Positions 7,278 to 16,516 are shown, counted from the first letter of the stretch. The stretch: 25,372 nucleotides of DNA from Treponema sp. (GCA_031288575.1 JAITRD010000222.1:1-25372), one strand, 5' to 3'. Numbers and translations are program-made. The notes: a model not told the origin generated them from the sequence alone.

Positions 7278-7445
7278 GGCTCCCAATTTACCGCCGGGGA
7301 AGGGAAAAACGCTTGTAGAGTCCGCCTCCGTTACCTTCGGTACGCTTCGGCGGGGAATTCCGTGGACCTGCTTGCAGGTCCCTGTTTTCCCCGGCCTTTC
7401 CTCCTCCCCTGCGGACTTGCTCAGGCAAGCGGGTCAGGTTTAGCC
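7278..7445 (+). repeat. Family B structured repeat, copy 2, tandem and left-truncated
   Basis: It shares the core and right end of copy 1, but the left end (GGCTCCC...) is shortened. The core hairpin tip is TACC-TTC-GGTA, a compensated change from TATC/GATA in copy 1. An extra perfect hairpin, GGACCTG-CTTG-CAGGTCC, is inserted before the right arm. The 17-base string CCGGAAAGGGGGATAAT follows both copies (7261-7277 and 7444-7460), so the pair arose as a direct tandem duplication. Copies 1 and 2 fill the gap between helicase and corrinoid-fold gene; no gene is seen in it. Confidence 0.8.
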
Positions 7446-7478
7446 GGAAAGGGGGATAATTTACCGCCGGGGAGATGC

Positions 7479-8144
7479 TTAGAAGCTGTCCGCGGTGACG
7501 AGGGCCGGGTTTTTTTTGCAATAGGTGACGGCTATTTCGGCGGCTTTTTCCGTGTCGGGGGCGTAAAAATCCGCGCCGATGGTTTGGGCGTAGCGGTCGG
7601 TTACGGGTTTGCCGTAGATCATAACCTTTATCTCGTCATGGAGCCCCGAGGCGTTCAGGGCCTGGACCAGGCTTTTCATGTGGGGCATGGTGGTGGGAAG
7701 GGAAGCTATGCAGACGATAATTTGGGCCCCCTCTTCTTTGGCCGCCGCGATAAACCGTTCCTGGCTGACCCCGGCGCCTAGATCGACGACCTTAAGCCCC
7801 ATGCCCAGCATCATGATGCCGATCAGGCTTTTGTCAATTTCCTGCATATCCCCCTTTGCCGTCCCGATGATAACCGTCCCCTTTTTTTCTTCCTCAGAAA
7901 CGGTCAAAGAGGGTTTGAGTACCTTAATCCCCATATTCATGGCCCGGGTTGCGACTAAAACATCGGGGATAAAAATCTCGTTTTGCCTAAACCTGCGCTC
8001 CACCGCGGACATCCCCGCGATGAGCCCCTGCTTTAGAATATTTTCTATGCTGTAATTTTCTTCTATTGCCTGGCTTATGAGTTCCGATGTTTTCTGGGCC
8101 TTGCCGGATTGTAGGCTATGGGATATTTCTTTTAAATCTACCAT
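7479..8144 (-). CDS. Corrinoid (B12)-binding-fold protein with altered cobalt-ligand motif
   Basis: 221 residues with the two-part plan of methyltransferase corrinoid proteins such as MtaC/MtbC: a helical cap domain (about 1-85) and a Rossmann-like B12-binding domain (about 86-205) with VVDLGAGVSQERF (119-131) and GADFYAPDTEKAAEIA (190-205). The family's D-x-H-x-x-G motif, whose His is the lower cobalt ligand, reads D99-M-Q101-E-I-D104. His is thus replaced by Gln (codon CAG, reverse complement of 7842-7844) and Gly by Asp. It may bind cobalamin base-on or base-off without His, or have become a sensor or scaffold. No methyltransferase or reactivase gene is in the window. It follows the PocR-AraC genes after a single base, with its ribosome site AAGGAG in the preceding gene's end, so it is probably co-translated with them. 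Confidence 0.85.
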   Translation of the reverse strand: MVDLKEISHSLQSGKAQKTSELISQAIEENYSIENILKQGLIAGMSAVERRFRQNEIFIPDVLVATRAMNMGIKVLKPSLTVSEEEKKGTVIIGTAKGDMQEIDKSLIGIMMLGMGLKVVDLGAGVSQERFIAAAKEEGAQIIVCIASLPTTMPHMKSLVQALNASGLHDEIKVMIYGKPVTDRYAQTIGADFYAPDTEKAAEIAVTYCKKNPALVTADSF

Positions 8145-8145
8145 A

Positions 8146-9627
8146 CTATTTCTCCTTTTCCGTCATGTTGCGATAATTTGCTGAAAAATTGTTTTCAGAA
8201 ATTTCCGAACGTACGCTGCCGCCCTGAAGGCGGTATCTTCCCGGACTTTGGCCGGTATAGGTTTTGAAGATTTTGGAAAACCAGCTCTGGTCCTCAAAAC
8301 CGCAGGAACCCGCAATTTCGCTTAAGGAAAGATCCGTCTCTATAAGCAAGTGACTGGCCTTTTCTACCCGCAGGCGGTTGAGGTATCCTGACAAATTTTC
8401 TCCCATTTCTTCCTTAAAAATGGTGCTGAAATAAGGCGCCGAAAGGCCCGAAGCGTTGGCGATTTCCTGAAGGCTGATCTTGCGGGTATAGTTTTCCCAG
8501 ATAAACCTTTCCGCTTTCCTCAGGGCCGAACCGTGGCGGACCCCCTGGAAGGAGAATATCCGTCCCGCCAGCCGTTCCACAATCAAATGCAGCACGTCGG
8601 TAAGTTCTTCAATCCCCTTGGCGTCCTGGATGCGCCGCAGGTACTGGTTGTTGGTTTCCAGGACCGTCTGTTCCGCATATCCCGGATTTATATCCGTCCG
8701 GGAAAGGAGAACTACCAGCTCCATGGCCCGGTATTGAATGTGCCTGAACTGATCGGGGTTTGAAAAAAACAGGACCGCTAAAATTTCATTCATGATTTTC
8801 CTGCCGGTCTCGTTATCTCCCCGGCGGAGGGCTGCCAGGAGCATCCGTTCCTTGTCCAGGGGATAACCGGGCACGGGGGTGCCTTCGGGATACTTGAATT
8901 TTAGCTCCTGAATTTGCTCGGTAAGGTTTGACTGCTGTTCCGCCCGGCGCCTGAGGGTTGCGTGATAGGCTTCGCTTCCCGTTGAGAGGGATTCCGCGCA
9001 TATCAGCATTAATTCCGCCAAGGCTTTTATCTTTTCAGAATCGCCTATGGGGAATTGTTTGAGACGCCCCTGAAGTTCCTCGATGGGAACTTCCTCTTTT
9101 GCCATAAGATTCATTTGGGCACAGGTTTCCTGGCTGTCTATGCCTAATAAACCGGATCCAAGCAGGGCCCCGATAAAACGTCCCTCGGAATAGATGGGAC
9201 TGGTCCAAAAAACAAAACCAAGCTCGCACATATAAATATAGGAACCGCCGTAATGGTGGGCTTCCCGGATTGCTTTAAGGTGCATTTCGTTGCAGGGGGA
9301 ATGGGTCAGGTCTTCAAGGGTCTTTGCCGTGATGCCCGCCCGGTGCTTTAAGCAAAACAGGCAGGTGTTTTTTTCGCTCATAATATCATCATGCTGTTCG
9401 GGAATCGGCTGGCAATTATGATCGTGAACACATACCATGGTTCCAGTTGCCTTAGCGTAAGCCGTAAGTATCTTATAGGCCTTAAGGAGTATGGGGCTGG
9501 TTTTGGTACTGTCCTTTGTACTCTCTTCCATAATTCTTTTTTTTAAAAACTCCTCACTATTAGCCTGAAAGATCCGGCGCTTGCTGTATTGTGTTTTCTT
9601 TTTATGAGCAGTTGTATATTTGAACAT
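8146..9627 (-). CDS. AraC-family regulator with PocR sensory domain (paralog 1)
   Basis: 493 residues. A basic N-terminal extension (1-32) precedes a PocR-type ligand-binding domain (about 45-190) with conserved cysteines C89-x2-C92, C112 and C134 (YIYMCELGF). A middle helical region follows (about 260-360), then a C-terminal AraC DNA-binding domain with two helix-turn-helix motifs (about 370-470: KISLQEIANASGLSAPYFS and LSEIAGSCGFEDQSWFSKIF). PocR family members sense small metabolites such as 1,2-propanediol and switch on B12-linked pathways. The start abuts the stop of paralog 2 with no gap, and the corrinoid-fold gene follows after one base, so these form an operon. The pairing with a B12-fold protein suggests corrinoid-linked control, which is inference. 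Confidence 0.9.
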   Translation of the reverse strand: MFKYTTAHKKKTQYSKRRIFQANSEEFLKKRIMEESTKDSTKTSPILLKAYKILTAYAKATGTMVCVHDHNCQPIPEQHDDIMSEKNTCLFCLKHRAGITAKTLEDLTHSPCNEMHLKAIREAHHYGGSYIYMCELGFVFWTSPIYSEGRFIGALLGSGLLGIDSQETCAQMNLMAKEEVPIEELQGRLKQFPIGDSEKIKALAELMLICAESLSTGSEAYHATLRRRAEQQSNLTEQIQELKFKYPEGTPVPGYPLDKERMLLAALRRGDNETGRKIMNEILAVLFFSNPDQFRHIQYRAMELVVLLSRTDINPGYAEQTVLETNNQYLRRIQDAKGIEELTDVLHLIVERLAGRIFSFQGVRHGSALRKAERFIWENYTRKISLQEIANASGLSAPYFSTIFKEEMGENLSGYLNRLRVEKASHLLIETDLSLSEIAGSCGFEDQSWFSKIFKTYTGQSPGRYRLQGGSVRSEISENNFSANYRNMTEKEK

Positions 9628-11049
9628 TTAGTTTTCCCCTTCCGAGGGGTGGAAATTGCCGCCATCCCCCCCGTTCTCCCGGTATTTCCCCGGGCTTACT
9701 CCGGCAAAACTCTTAAATATTTTTGAAAACCAGCTTTGGTCTTCAAATCCGCATATACAGGCAATCTCGCTTAAGGGAATATCCGTTTCGGTTAACATAA
9801 CCGCGGCTTTTTCGGCCCGGAGGCGGTTTAAATAGGCGGAAAGGTTTTCCCCCATCTCTTCCTTGAAAATAGTGCTGAAATAGGGGGCGGAAAGCCCCGA
9901 GGCGTCGGCGATTTCCTGGAGGCTTATCTTGCGGGTATAATTGTCCCAGATAAACCGTTCGGCCTTCCGCAGGGCCGACGCGTGGCGTATCCCCTGAAAG
10001 GAAAAGATGGCCCCCGCCATCCGTTCCATAATGGTATGCAGGTTTTCGGTTAATTCTTCTATGTTTTGGGATTCCTGAATCCGCCGCAAATAGCGGTTGT
10101 TATTTTCCAGGAGCTGGCTGTCCTCGGAATTATCCGGGGTAATCGCCGCCCGGGAAAGGAGGACCACCAGTTCTATGGCCCGCAGGCGGATAAACTCAAA
10201 ATTATCGGGGGTGGTTATGAGGATGTTTTCCAAAAGCTCGTTCAGGATTTTCCTGCCGCTTTCGTAATCCCCCCGGCGGAGGGCGGCCAAAAGCATCCGT
10301 TCTTTGTCCAGGGGGTAGTTTGCTTCCCCCGCCTGGCCGCCGGCGTCATCCGGCTCCTTGGGCCGCCGGCTTTTAATAAAGCGGATCTGGGATAAAAGCT
10401 GGGAATCCTGTTCGGTGATGCGCTCGATAACTTCCCGGTAATCCTCGGAACTGTCGGATATCCGTTCCGCGCAGATCTGCAAAAGCCGGGCCAGGGCGCT
10501 TATCTCTTCCCGGGATTTTTCGGGGACATCCTCCAGGCTGCGGCGGATTTCCTCGGCAGGAATGGTCCCCCCGCTGAGGGCGCTTATCTTTTCAACCGCC
10601 CGTTCCCGTTCCACCGCAAGGAATTTGCCCGCAATCAGGGCCCCCGCGTAACATCCCCCGGAATAGAATATGCTGGTCCAATAGGTAAAACCGAGCTTGC
10701 AGATATAAATATAGGTGCCCCCGATCTGCTGGGCCTTGGCAACCGCGTCTAAATGGGTTTCTTCGCAGGGCAAAGTTTCCTCGTCCCCTAAGGCTTCCCC
10801 TTCGGCGTGGTATTTTTTGCAAAGCCTGCAAAAGAAAACCGCTTTTTCATAATTCGGTATTTCTATGGAATTGTCGGGCTGATCCAGGATAGCGACTTCG
10901 CAGTCCGTAGCCTGTTCGTAGAATTTGATTATTTCCCGGGCCTTGAGTAAGAGCGGTTCTATATCCCGGCGGGTTATAATATTAGCCGAAGCATTGCTTT
11001 TGGCGGATAAATGCAACCGGATAATATTCTGACCCTGCCACCCGTTCAT
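9628..11049 (-). CDS. AraC-family regulator with PocR sensory domain (paralog 2)
   Basis: 473 residues, same architecture as the adjacent paralog. The PocR-like domain (about 30-170) keeps C74-x2-C77, C95 and C117 (YIYICKLGF). The middle region includes YPLDKERMLLAALRRGD, nearly identical in both proteins. The AraC domain near the C-terminus has KISLQEIADASGLSAPYFS and LSEIACICGFEDQSWFSKIF. The DNA-binding halves are far more alike than the sensory halves, so the two may recognise similar sites but different signals. The ATG follows GGAGGCA closely and a possible promoter lies at 11065-11092. It heads the PocR, PocR, corrinoid-fold operon. Confidence 0.9.
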   Translation of the reverse strand: MNGWQGQNIIRLHLSAKSNASANIITRRDIEPLLLKAREIIKFYEQATDCEVAILDQPDNSIEIPNYEKAVFFCRLCKKYHAEGEALGDEETLPCEETHLDAVAKAQQIGGTYIYICKLGFTYWTSIFYSGGCYAGALIAGKFLAVERERAVEKISALSGGTIPAEEIRRSLEDVPEKSREEISALARLLQICAERISDSSEDYREVIERITEQDSQLLSQIRFIKSRRPKEPDDAGGQAGEANYPLDKERMLLAALRRGDYESGRKILNELLENILITTPDNFEFIRLRAIELVVLLSRAAITPDNSEDSQLLENNNRYLRRIQESQNIEELTENLHTIMERMAGAIFSFQGIRHASALRKAERFIWDNYTRKISLQEIADASGLSAPYFSTIFKEEMGENLSAYLNRLRAEKAAVMLTETDIPLSEIACICGFEDQSWFSKIFKSFAGVSPGKYRENGGDGGNFHPSEGEN

Positions 11050-11064
11050 AAATGCCTCCTTGCA

Positions 11065-11092
11065 ACTATACAGTTTAGAAGGCTTTTACCAA
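11065..11092 (-). promoter_or_regulatory. Possible promoter of the PocR-AraC/corrinoid operon
   Basis: On the minus strand TTGGTA (11087-11092) and TATAGT (11065-11070) are 16 bp apart. Transcription would begin only about 10 bases before the ATG, just ahead of the AAGGAGG ribosome site. The -10 is good and the -35 weak. Read-through from the LuxR genes 126 bases upstream is also possible. Confidence 0.4.
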
Positions 11093-11175
11093 CGGAATAC
11101 ACCCTAATGGCTAAAAATAATCAAAAAAGATTCGGATGAAAGAAAAAAGGCGTTTTTTTAAATCCGCCGGGGTTT

Positions 11176-13803
11176 TTAACTGTTCCTTTTCAGGAGGCCC
11201 CGGGCGCCGGCGATCCGGACCGCGTCGGCCCGGTTTACCGCTCCCAGTTTGTTATATATGCTCCTGATGGCGCTTTTTACCGTGTTAACGGAAATTCCCC
11301 CGTCCAGGGCGATTTCCTCCCGGGTGAGTCCCCGGGAAAGGCCGGCAAGGACCAGGGTTTCCCGCCGGGACAGGGCGGATTTTGCCGCGGGGGCGCTTTT
11401 CCGGAAATTCCGGTACCTTTCCGCCGCGACGAAGACCCTGTGGGCATAGGCCGAGGCAAGCCGGCAGACCCTGTCAAGCCATGCCGGGGGAATTCCGGCG
11501 TCCCCGGCCTTGAGGGCCGATCCGGTGAGGGCCCGCATAGCCTTGCCCTGTTCAATAAAAGGCATATACAGGGCGTTGGGATGGGCAAACTCGTAGGCTT
11601 TTTTCAAAGCCCTAAAGGCCCCTTCCCGGTCCCGGTCCTGATACCGGCATACCGCTTCCAGAACCAGGATTTCAATTTTGCCGATCAAAGCAACCCTGGC
11701 ATCGTAGGTGTCTTCCCGGTTTTCCAGGAAGGCCAGGGCGGCGGGGTACTTTTTTTCGGAGATGTGGTATTTTATCTTGACGATAACCTCAAGGCCGTGG
11801 GCCATGGTATTAAGGTCGCTTGCCTCAAAGCTGCTCTTTAACCAGGAGGCAAGCCGTTCCTTCTGCCCGACTTGGGCGTAATACCAGCCCAAAACAATAT
11901 CGTGGTAGATAAAGCGGTTGAGGTAATACTCGTGGAGAAGCTGGGCTTCCAGTTGTTTTAAAAGGTCTTGGATTGCTTCATCATTTCCCAGGGCCAGTTT
12001 GATCCGTAAAAGGTAAAAAAGGGCGCGGTTTTCGATTTCGTACTGATCCCGCTCCCGGGCTTTATCCCGGGCCAGCCGGGCAAAGGTTTCCGCTCCCGGC
12101 AGGTCCCCCTTAAAATAGGCCAGCTCCGCCCGGGCGAGATCGTCCATGCCCCAGGCGCAGCCCCCCATGGCCTCCGCCGCGTAGGGGACCATGGAGGTAA
12201 TTGCCTCTATGTACCGTTCCGGCGCTCCCTTTTCCGGGTTTTGCACCCGGCAGACATAGGGGCCCAGGCCAAGCACCGAAATCGGGGGCTTGGCAACATG
12301 GCCGCTTAAACGGGTATGCTGGGCGGCCTTTTCAAAATAAACGGTAAAGTTAAGATCCCCCGTATAGGTACTGGTGATAAGGCTAATAAAACCCAGGTTG
12401 ATATAACAGCCCATGAGTACCCGGTGGTTTATGACAGAAGGGGGCATGGCCTCAAATTTGGGGATAATCTCCCTCATCTCCTCCGCGGCCTCTTTAAACA
12501 TGGCCAGGCTTGTCTGAATTCTGCCGCGGAGCATGTATATGAGGGGGGCCTGGTCATATATCTCCCGGGGGGTCCGGTCCAGGAGCTGCAGGACATACCG
12601 GGCGATCCGGTTCGGTAAAACCATGGGCAGGGCATAGATTATGGCAATTACGCCGGCATAATCGCCGGCTTTTTCATAATAGTTGATGGCGTCCATCTTC
12701 ATATTATGCTCGGCGCACCAGCGGCCGGCCTTGGAAAAGACCTCCCTTTTTTCTTCCTCCGTTAGCCGGTTCTGTTTTTTGCTTAAAAATTCCAGGAACA
12801 GGTGGTGGATCCGGTAAACATTCAGGTATCTGTCGAAATGGATAAATGAGCCGGTAAGCGCCATTTCTTCGATAAGCTTTTTCCCGGCGGCGATATCCCT
12901 CAGAAGCTCCAGGTCGAGGTGATTGATGAGGGACAATTTGATGAGGTATTTTTGCAGTTCCTCCGGCAGCAGGGAAAACAGTTCCTCCTCAATCAGCTTA
13001 AAAATATTGATCCTTAAGGATGAACGGCCGTAATCCGTGGCGGCGGAACCCTTTTGGAGGGAAAGCCCCGCTAGATGTATGGCAAAAGCCCATCCTTCGG
13101 TATCCCGGTACAGGTTGGACTGGGAAGCGGGGGGCAGGATTATCTGCTGTTTTTTTAAATAGTCGTTGGTTTCTTCCTGGCTAATCCGGAGATCCTCCTC
13201 GGTTATTTGGGTAAGGAGGCCCTTTGCCAGGAATTTTTCCGTATTTATGGCCGGCTCGGTCCGGGAAATAAGAACGGTGGAAATATTTTTATAGGATTTG
13301 CTGACATAGGCGTCGATGGTCCGTTCGATAAACCGCAGGACCGCCTGGTTGTGGATAAGGTGCAGGTCGTCAAAAACCACGACGTATTGCGTTTCCCGGG
13401 AAAGCTGCGCCCGGTAGAGGCTGCGGAAACGATCGAACCGTTCATTGGTGCCGGGAAAACCCAGGGCCGCAAGGTGCGCGGAAAGCCGCTTTTCGGGGAA
13501 GGGAAAGGTCATGGTAAAATTTTCCCAAAACCGCCATTCGTTATTATCCCATTCGGAAAGCTGCAGCCAGGCGCTGGTGTGGCTGGAATTGCGCAGGAAG
13601 GAATACACCGTTTGGGTCTTGCCGTACCCCGCGCCGGCTACCACCGTTACCAGGGGAAGGCTTAGGGCCCGTTCCAGGAGCCTGTTCAGTTGGGGCCGGT
13701 CTAAATAAAACAGATCTTGCTTAACCGGGGGAACGTTGCTGCGAAAAACCTGACGCTGCTCCCCGGAAGGGCCGGATTCGGCTTCTGTGTTGTTGTAGTC
13801 CAT
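11176..13803 (-). CDS. LuxR-family regulator, MalT-like STAND ATPase (paralog 1)
   Basis: 875 residues in the MalT plan. An N-terminal STAND-type nucleotide-binding domain has Walker A GAGYGKT (57-63) and Walker B VVVFDDLHLI (141-150). A winged-helix/TPR-like helical middle follows. The C-terminal LuxR helix-turn-helix (about 812-870) includes LSRRETLVLAGLSRGLTREEIA and KSAIRSIYNKLGAVNRADAV. Such proteins bind an inducer through the helical repeats, oligomerise with ATP and activate transcription; the inducer here is unknown. It starts 10 bases after the paralogous upstream gene, behind AAGGAC, so the two are one transcription unit. Inserted regions account for the small length differences between the paralogs. 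Confidence 0.9.
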   Translation of the reverse strand: MDYNNTEAESGPSGEQRQVFRSNVPPVKQDLFYLDRPQLNRLLERALSLPLVTVVAGAGYGKTQTVYSFLRNSSHTSAWLQLSEWDNNEWRFWENFTMTFPFPEKRLSAHLAALGFPGTNERFDRFRSLYRAQLSRETQYVVVFDDLHLIHNQAVLRFIERTIDAYVSKSYKNISTVLISRTEPAINTEKFLAKGLLTQITEEDLRISQEETNDYLKKQQIILPPASQSNLYRDTEGWAFAIHLAGLSLQKGSAATDYGRSSLRINIFKLIEEELFSLLPEELQKYLIKLSLINHLDLELLRDIAAGKKLIEEMALTGSFIHFDRYLNVYRIHHLFLEFLSKKQNRLTEEEKREVFSKAGRWCAEHNMKMDAINYYEKAGDYAGVIAIIYALPMVLPNRIARYVLQLLDRTPREIYDQAPLIYMLRGRIQTSLAMFKEAAEEMREIIPKFEAMPPSVINHRVLMGCYINLGFISLITSTYTGDLNFTVYFEKAAQHTRLSGHVAKPPISVLGLGPYVCRVQNPEKGAPERYIEAITSMVPYAAEAMGGCAWGMDDLARAELAYFKGDLPGAETFARLARDKARERDQYEIENRALFYLLRIKLALGNDEAIQDLLKQLEAQLLHEYYLNRFIYHDIVLGWYYAQVGQKERLASWLKSSFEASDLNTMAHGLEVIVKIKYHISEKKYPAALAFLENREDTYDARVALIGKIEILVLEAVCRYQDRDREGAFRALKKAYEFAHPNALYMPFIEQGKAMRALTGSALKAGDAGIPPAWLDRVCRLASAYAHRVFVAAERYRNFRKSAPAAKSALSRRETLVLAGLSRGLTREEIALDGGISVNTVKSAIRSIYNKLGAVNRADAVRIAGARGLLKRNS

Positions 13804-13813
13804 GTCTTTGTCC

Positions 13814-16411
13814 TTATTTCTTTAATAAACCCATGGCAATAGCGATACGGATTGCGTCGGCCCGGTTAACCGCCCCCAGTTTAAGATAGATGCCGCTGAT
13901 GACGTTTTTTATCCGGGTAATGGGAAGGCCGTATTCCCGGGCCATGTCCCCCCGGGTCATGCCCTGGGAGAGGCCGGTTAATACCCGCCTCTCCTGCCGG
14001 GACAGGATAAATTCCGGCGCCGGCCGGTCCTTTTTTTGCTCCCCGAGCTTCGCCGCCGCTGCCGCAAGTTTTTTGGCGTAAGCCGAGGCATTCCGCCGGA
14101 TCTTTTCAAGCCAGCCCTGGGGGATAAGGCTGTTTTTGTCCTTCAGGGCCGCCCCGGCAAGGAGGTACATATGCCTCCCCGTCTCGATAAAGGGCATGTC
14201 CAGGGCGTTGGGGCTGGCTAAGGCGTAGGCCCCCTCCAGGGCTCTCAAAGCCCCGGGCTCCTCTCCCAGGTTGTAACGGCAGACCGCCTCCAGGATTTTG
14301 ATAAGGATCTTGCCGAATAAAAAAACCTCCAGGCCGAAGGGGTTTTCCCGGCTTTTCAGGGAAGCCAGGGCCCGGGCGAATTCTTTTTCGGTAATATACC
14401 ATTTGGCCCGTACTACGGTTTCCATTCCCGATATAAATGAATTGAGTTCCCGTTCCTCAAACTCTTCCTTAAGCCAGGGAGCGATTTTTCCGGTCAGGCC
14501 GGTCTGGGTGTAAAACCAGCCCAGGGTGATGTCATAAAGAATATAGCGGTTGATGTAGTCCGGAACCTCAATCTGGGCCTCCAGGAGTTTGAGGATGTCC
14601 GGAAGCCGGTCCTGGTCTCCCAGGGCGACATGGAGGCGTAGCAGGTAAAAAAGGGCCCGGTTTTCAATTTCATACTGATTCCGTTTTTGGGCTTTGTAGA
14701 GGGCCTGGTACAAAAACTTTTCCGCCCTGTCCAAATCTCCCTTAAAATAAGCCAGCTCCGCCCGGGCGAGATCCTCCATGCCCCAGGCGCAGCCGTTCAG
14801 GGTGGCCGCAATGTGGGGAACCGAAGCGGCAAGGGCCTCAATAAATTTCTCCGGCCCCCCCGGTTTGGCGGAACCGACCCGGCATGTATAGGAACCCAGG
14901 TTGATAACGGTAACGGGCCCCCGCAGTTTCGCGGGTTCCTGGTCATAATAAGCCCGGGCCTTTTCAAAATAACCCGCAAAGTCATAACGGTCGCTCATGA
15001 CGCTCCTGATCATGCCGATAAAGCCCAGATGGTTGTAGGTGGCGCCGAGGAGCCGGCTGCTAAACCGCGACAGGGGCCGGCCTTCAAAGCGGTTGATGAT
15101 CTCCCAGGCGTCCCCCTCGGCTTCATCAAACTTTCTCAGGGTAAAGAGGAGCCGGGTGCGGAGGAGCCGGGCGATGGCGTTTTTTTCATAGAGTTCCTCC
15201 GGCGCCCGGGCGAAGACATCCTGCAAAAACCGGGTGATATAATCCGGCAGGGCCATGGGCAGGGTATAGACCACCTCCAGGAGCTTGTCATAGACCCCGG
15301 CCTTTTCATAATAGCTGATAGCGTCTGTTTTGAGATTGTTGGCGGCGCACCAGCGGCCGGCCCGGATATGCACATCCCTTTTTTCTTCCTCCGTAAGTTC
15401 ATCCTGCCTGCTTTTCAGGTATTCCAGGAGGAGCAGGTGAATCCGGTAAGCGCTGAGGTAGGGGTCAAAACGGATGAAGGAGTCGATCCGCTCCATTTCG
15501 CCGATAAGATCCCTTCCGGAATGGCCCGTATCTCCTTTCCGGCCCTCCCCCGGAACGGCCAATTCCAGAAGGAGTTCCGCGGACAGGTGATTGACCAGGG
15601 ACAATTTGATAAGAAATTTTTGCAGATCCCCGGAGATGGCGGAAAAAATTTCCCTCTCAATATGCTGGAAAACATTCTCCCGGATAAAAGAGCGGCCCCT
15701 GTCGGGGTTTCCCTGTTTAAGGGCCTGCCCCGCCAGGGCAATGGCAAAGGCCCATCCCTCCGTGTCCTGGTACAATTTTTGGGCCGCGTCCTCCGGCAGG
15801 GTGATGTCCTGCAATTGGAAAAAATTCTCCATCTCCTCCTGGCTGAACCGGAGTTCATCCTCGGTTATCGTGGCGACAAGGCCCTTAGATAACAGGCCCA
15901 TCATATTGACGGCCGGTTCGCTCCGGGAGATCAGGACGGAGGTGATATTGGAAAAGGGGGAAGTAAGGGAACGCCTGAGAAAATCCAGAACCGCTTCATT
16001 CCTGAGCAAATGAAAATCGTCGTAGACAAAAATATACCTGGACTGGGGAAGGACATCCTGCCGGGGAATAACGATATACCGGTCGAATTGCCGCTTGGTT
16101 CCGGGAAAACCTAAATCGGCAAGTTTGACGGCGCTTTCTTTATTAATGAGGCTTACGGTCTGGATAAAATTTTCCCAAAACCGCCACTCATTGTTGTCCC
16201 AGTCGGTGATCTGCATCCAGGTCGCGTTTGCCTTGTATTGCCTGACAAAGGAAAGCACCGCCTGGGTTTTGCCGTAGCCCGTCCCGGCCACCACCGCTAC
16301 CAGGGGATTTTGCACCGCTTTTTCTAATAAATTAAACACCCGGGGCCGCTCAAGATAGATTTGAGCGTTTTGTTTTATCGGTGTATTAATTCCAACAGAT
16401 GGATTTGTCAA
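13814..16411 (-). CDS. LuxR-family regulator, MalT-like STAND ATPase (paralog 2)
   Basis: 865 residues, co-linear with the downstream paralog. Walker A is GTGYGKT (43-49) and Walker B IFVYDDFHLL (127-136). The WDNNEWRFWENF stretch and the GCAWG(M)(D/E)DLARAELAYFKGDL stretch occur in both. The C-terminal helix-turn-helix is recognisable but less typical (GMTRGDMAREYGLPITRIKN), which may mean different DNA recognition. The start codon is TTG: the minus strand reads GAGGAAAAATTATTGACA, with GAGG 8 bases before TTG and no good in-frame ATG nearby. A near-consensus sigma70 promoter lies about 105 bases upstream. It leads the two-gene LuxR operon. Confidence 0.9.
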   Translation of the reverse strand: MTNPSVGINTPIKQNAQIYLERPRVFNLLEKAVQNPLVAVVAGTGYGKTQAVLSFVRQYKANATWMQITDWDNNEWRFWENFIQTVSLINKESAVKLADLGFPGTKRQFDRYIVIPRQDVLPQSRYIFVYDDFHLLRNEAVLDFLRRSLTSPFSNITSVLISRSEPAVNMMGLLSKGLVATITEDELRFSQEEMENFFQLQDITLPEDAAQKLYQDTEGWAFAIALAGQALKQGNPDRGRSFIRENVFQHIEREIFSAISGDLQKFLIKLSLVNHLSAELLLELAVPGEGRKGDTGHSGRDLIGEMERIDSFIRFDPYLSAYRIHLLLLEYLKSRQDELTEEEKRDVHIRAGRWCAANNLKTDAISYYEKAGVYDKLLEVVYTLPMALPDYITRFLQDVFARAPEELYEKNAIARLLRTRLLFTLRKFDEAEGDAWEIINRFEGRPLSRFSSRLLGATYNHLGFIGMIRSVMSDRYDFAGYFEKARAYYDQEPAKLRGPVTVINLGSYTCRVGSAKPGGPEKFIEALAASVPHIAATLNGCAWGMEDLARAELAYFKGDLDRAEKFLYQALYKAQKRNQYEIENRALFYLLRLHVALGDQDRLPDILKLLEAQIEVPDYINRYILYDITLGWFYTQTGLTGKIAPWLKEEFEERELNSFISGMETVVRAKWYITEKEFARALASLKSRENPFGLEVFLFGKILIKILEAVCRYNLGEEPGALRALEGAYALASPNALDMPFIETGRHMYLLAGAALKDKNSLIPQGWLEKIRRNASAYAKKLAAAAAKLGEQKKDRPAPEFILSRQERRVLTGLSQGMTRGDMAREYGLPITRIKNVISGIYLKLGAVNRADAIRIAIAMGLLKK

Positions 16412-16516
16412 TAATTTTTCCTCTAGATGCCTGGCAGAGAGAACATCATGGAAAGCTTATTTTATCCTACCAGTACTTTTTTATGATTATTTTAATAATC
16501 TTGGTATTTAATTAAT

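Noticed and set aside
11149..11168. Possible terminator between the LuxR and PocR operons (GGCG...CGCC then T-run on the minus strand)
   Set aside because: The stem is only 4 bp with a 12-base loop; too weak to call, although the T-run is real.
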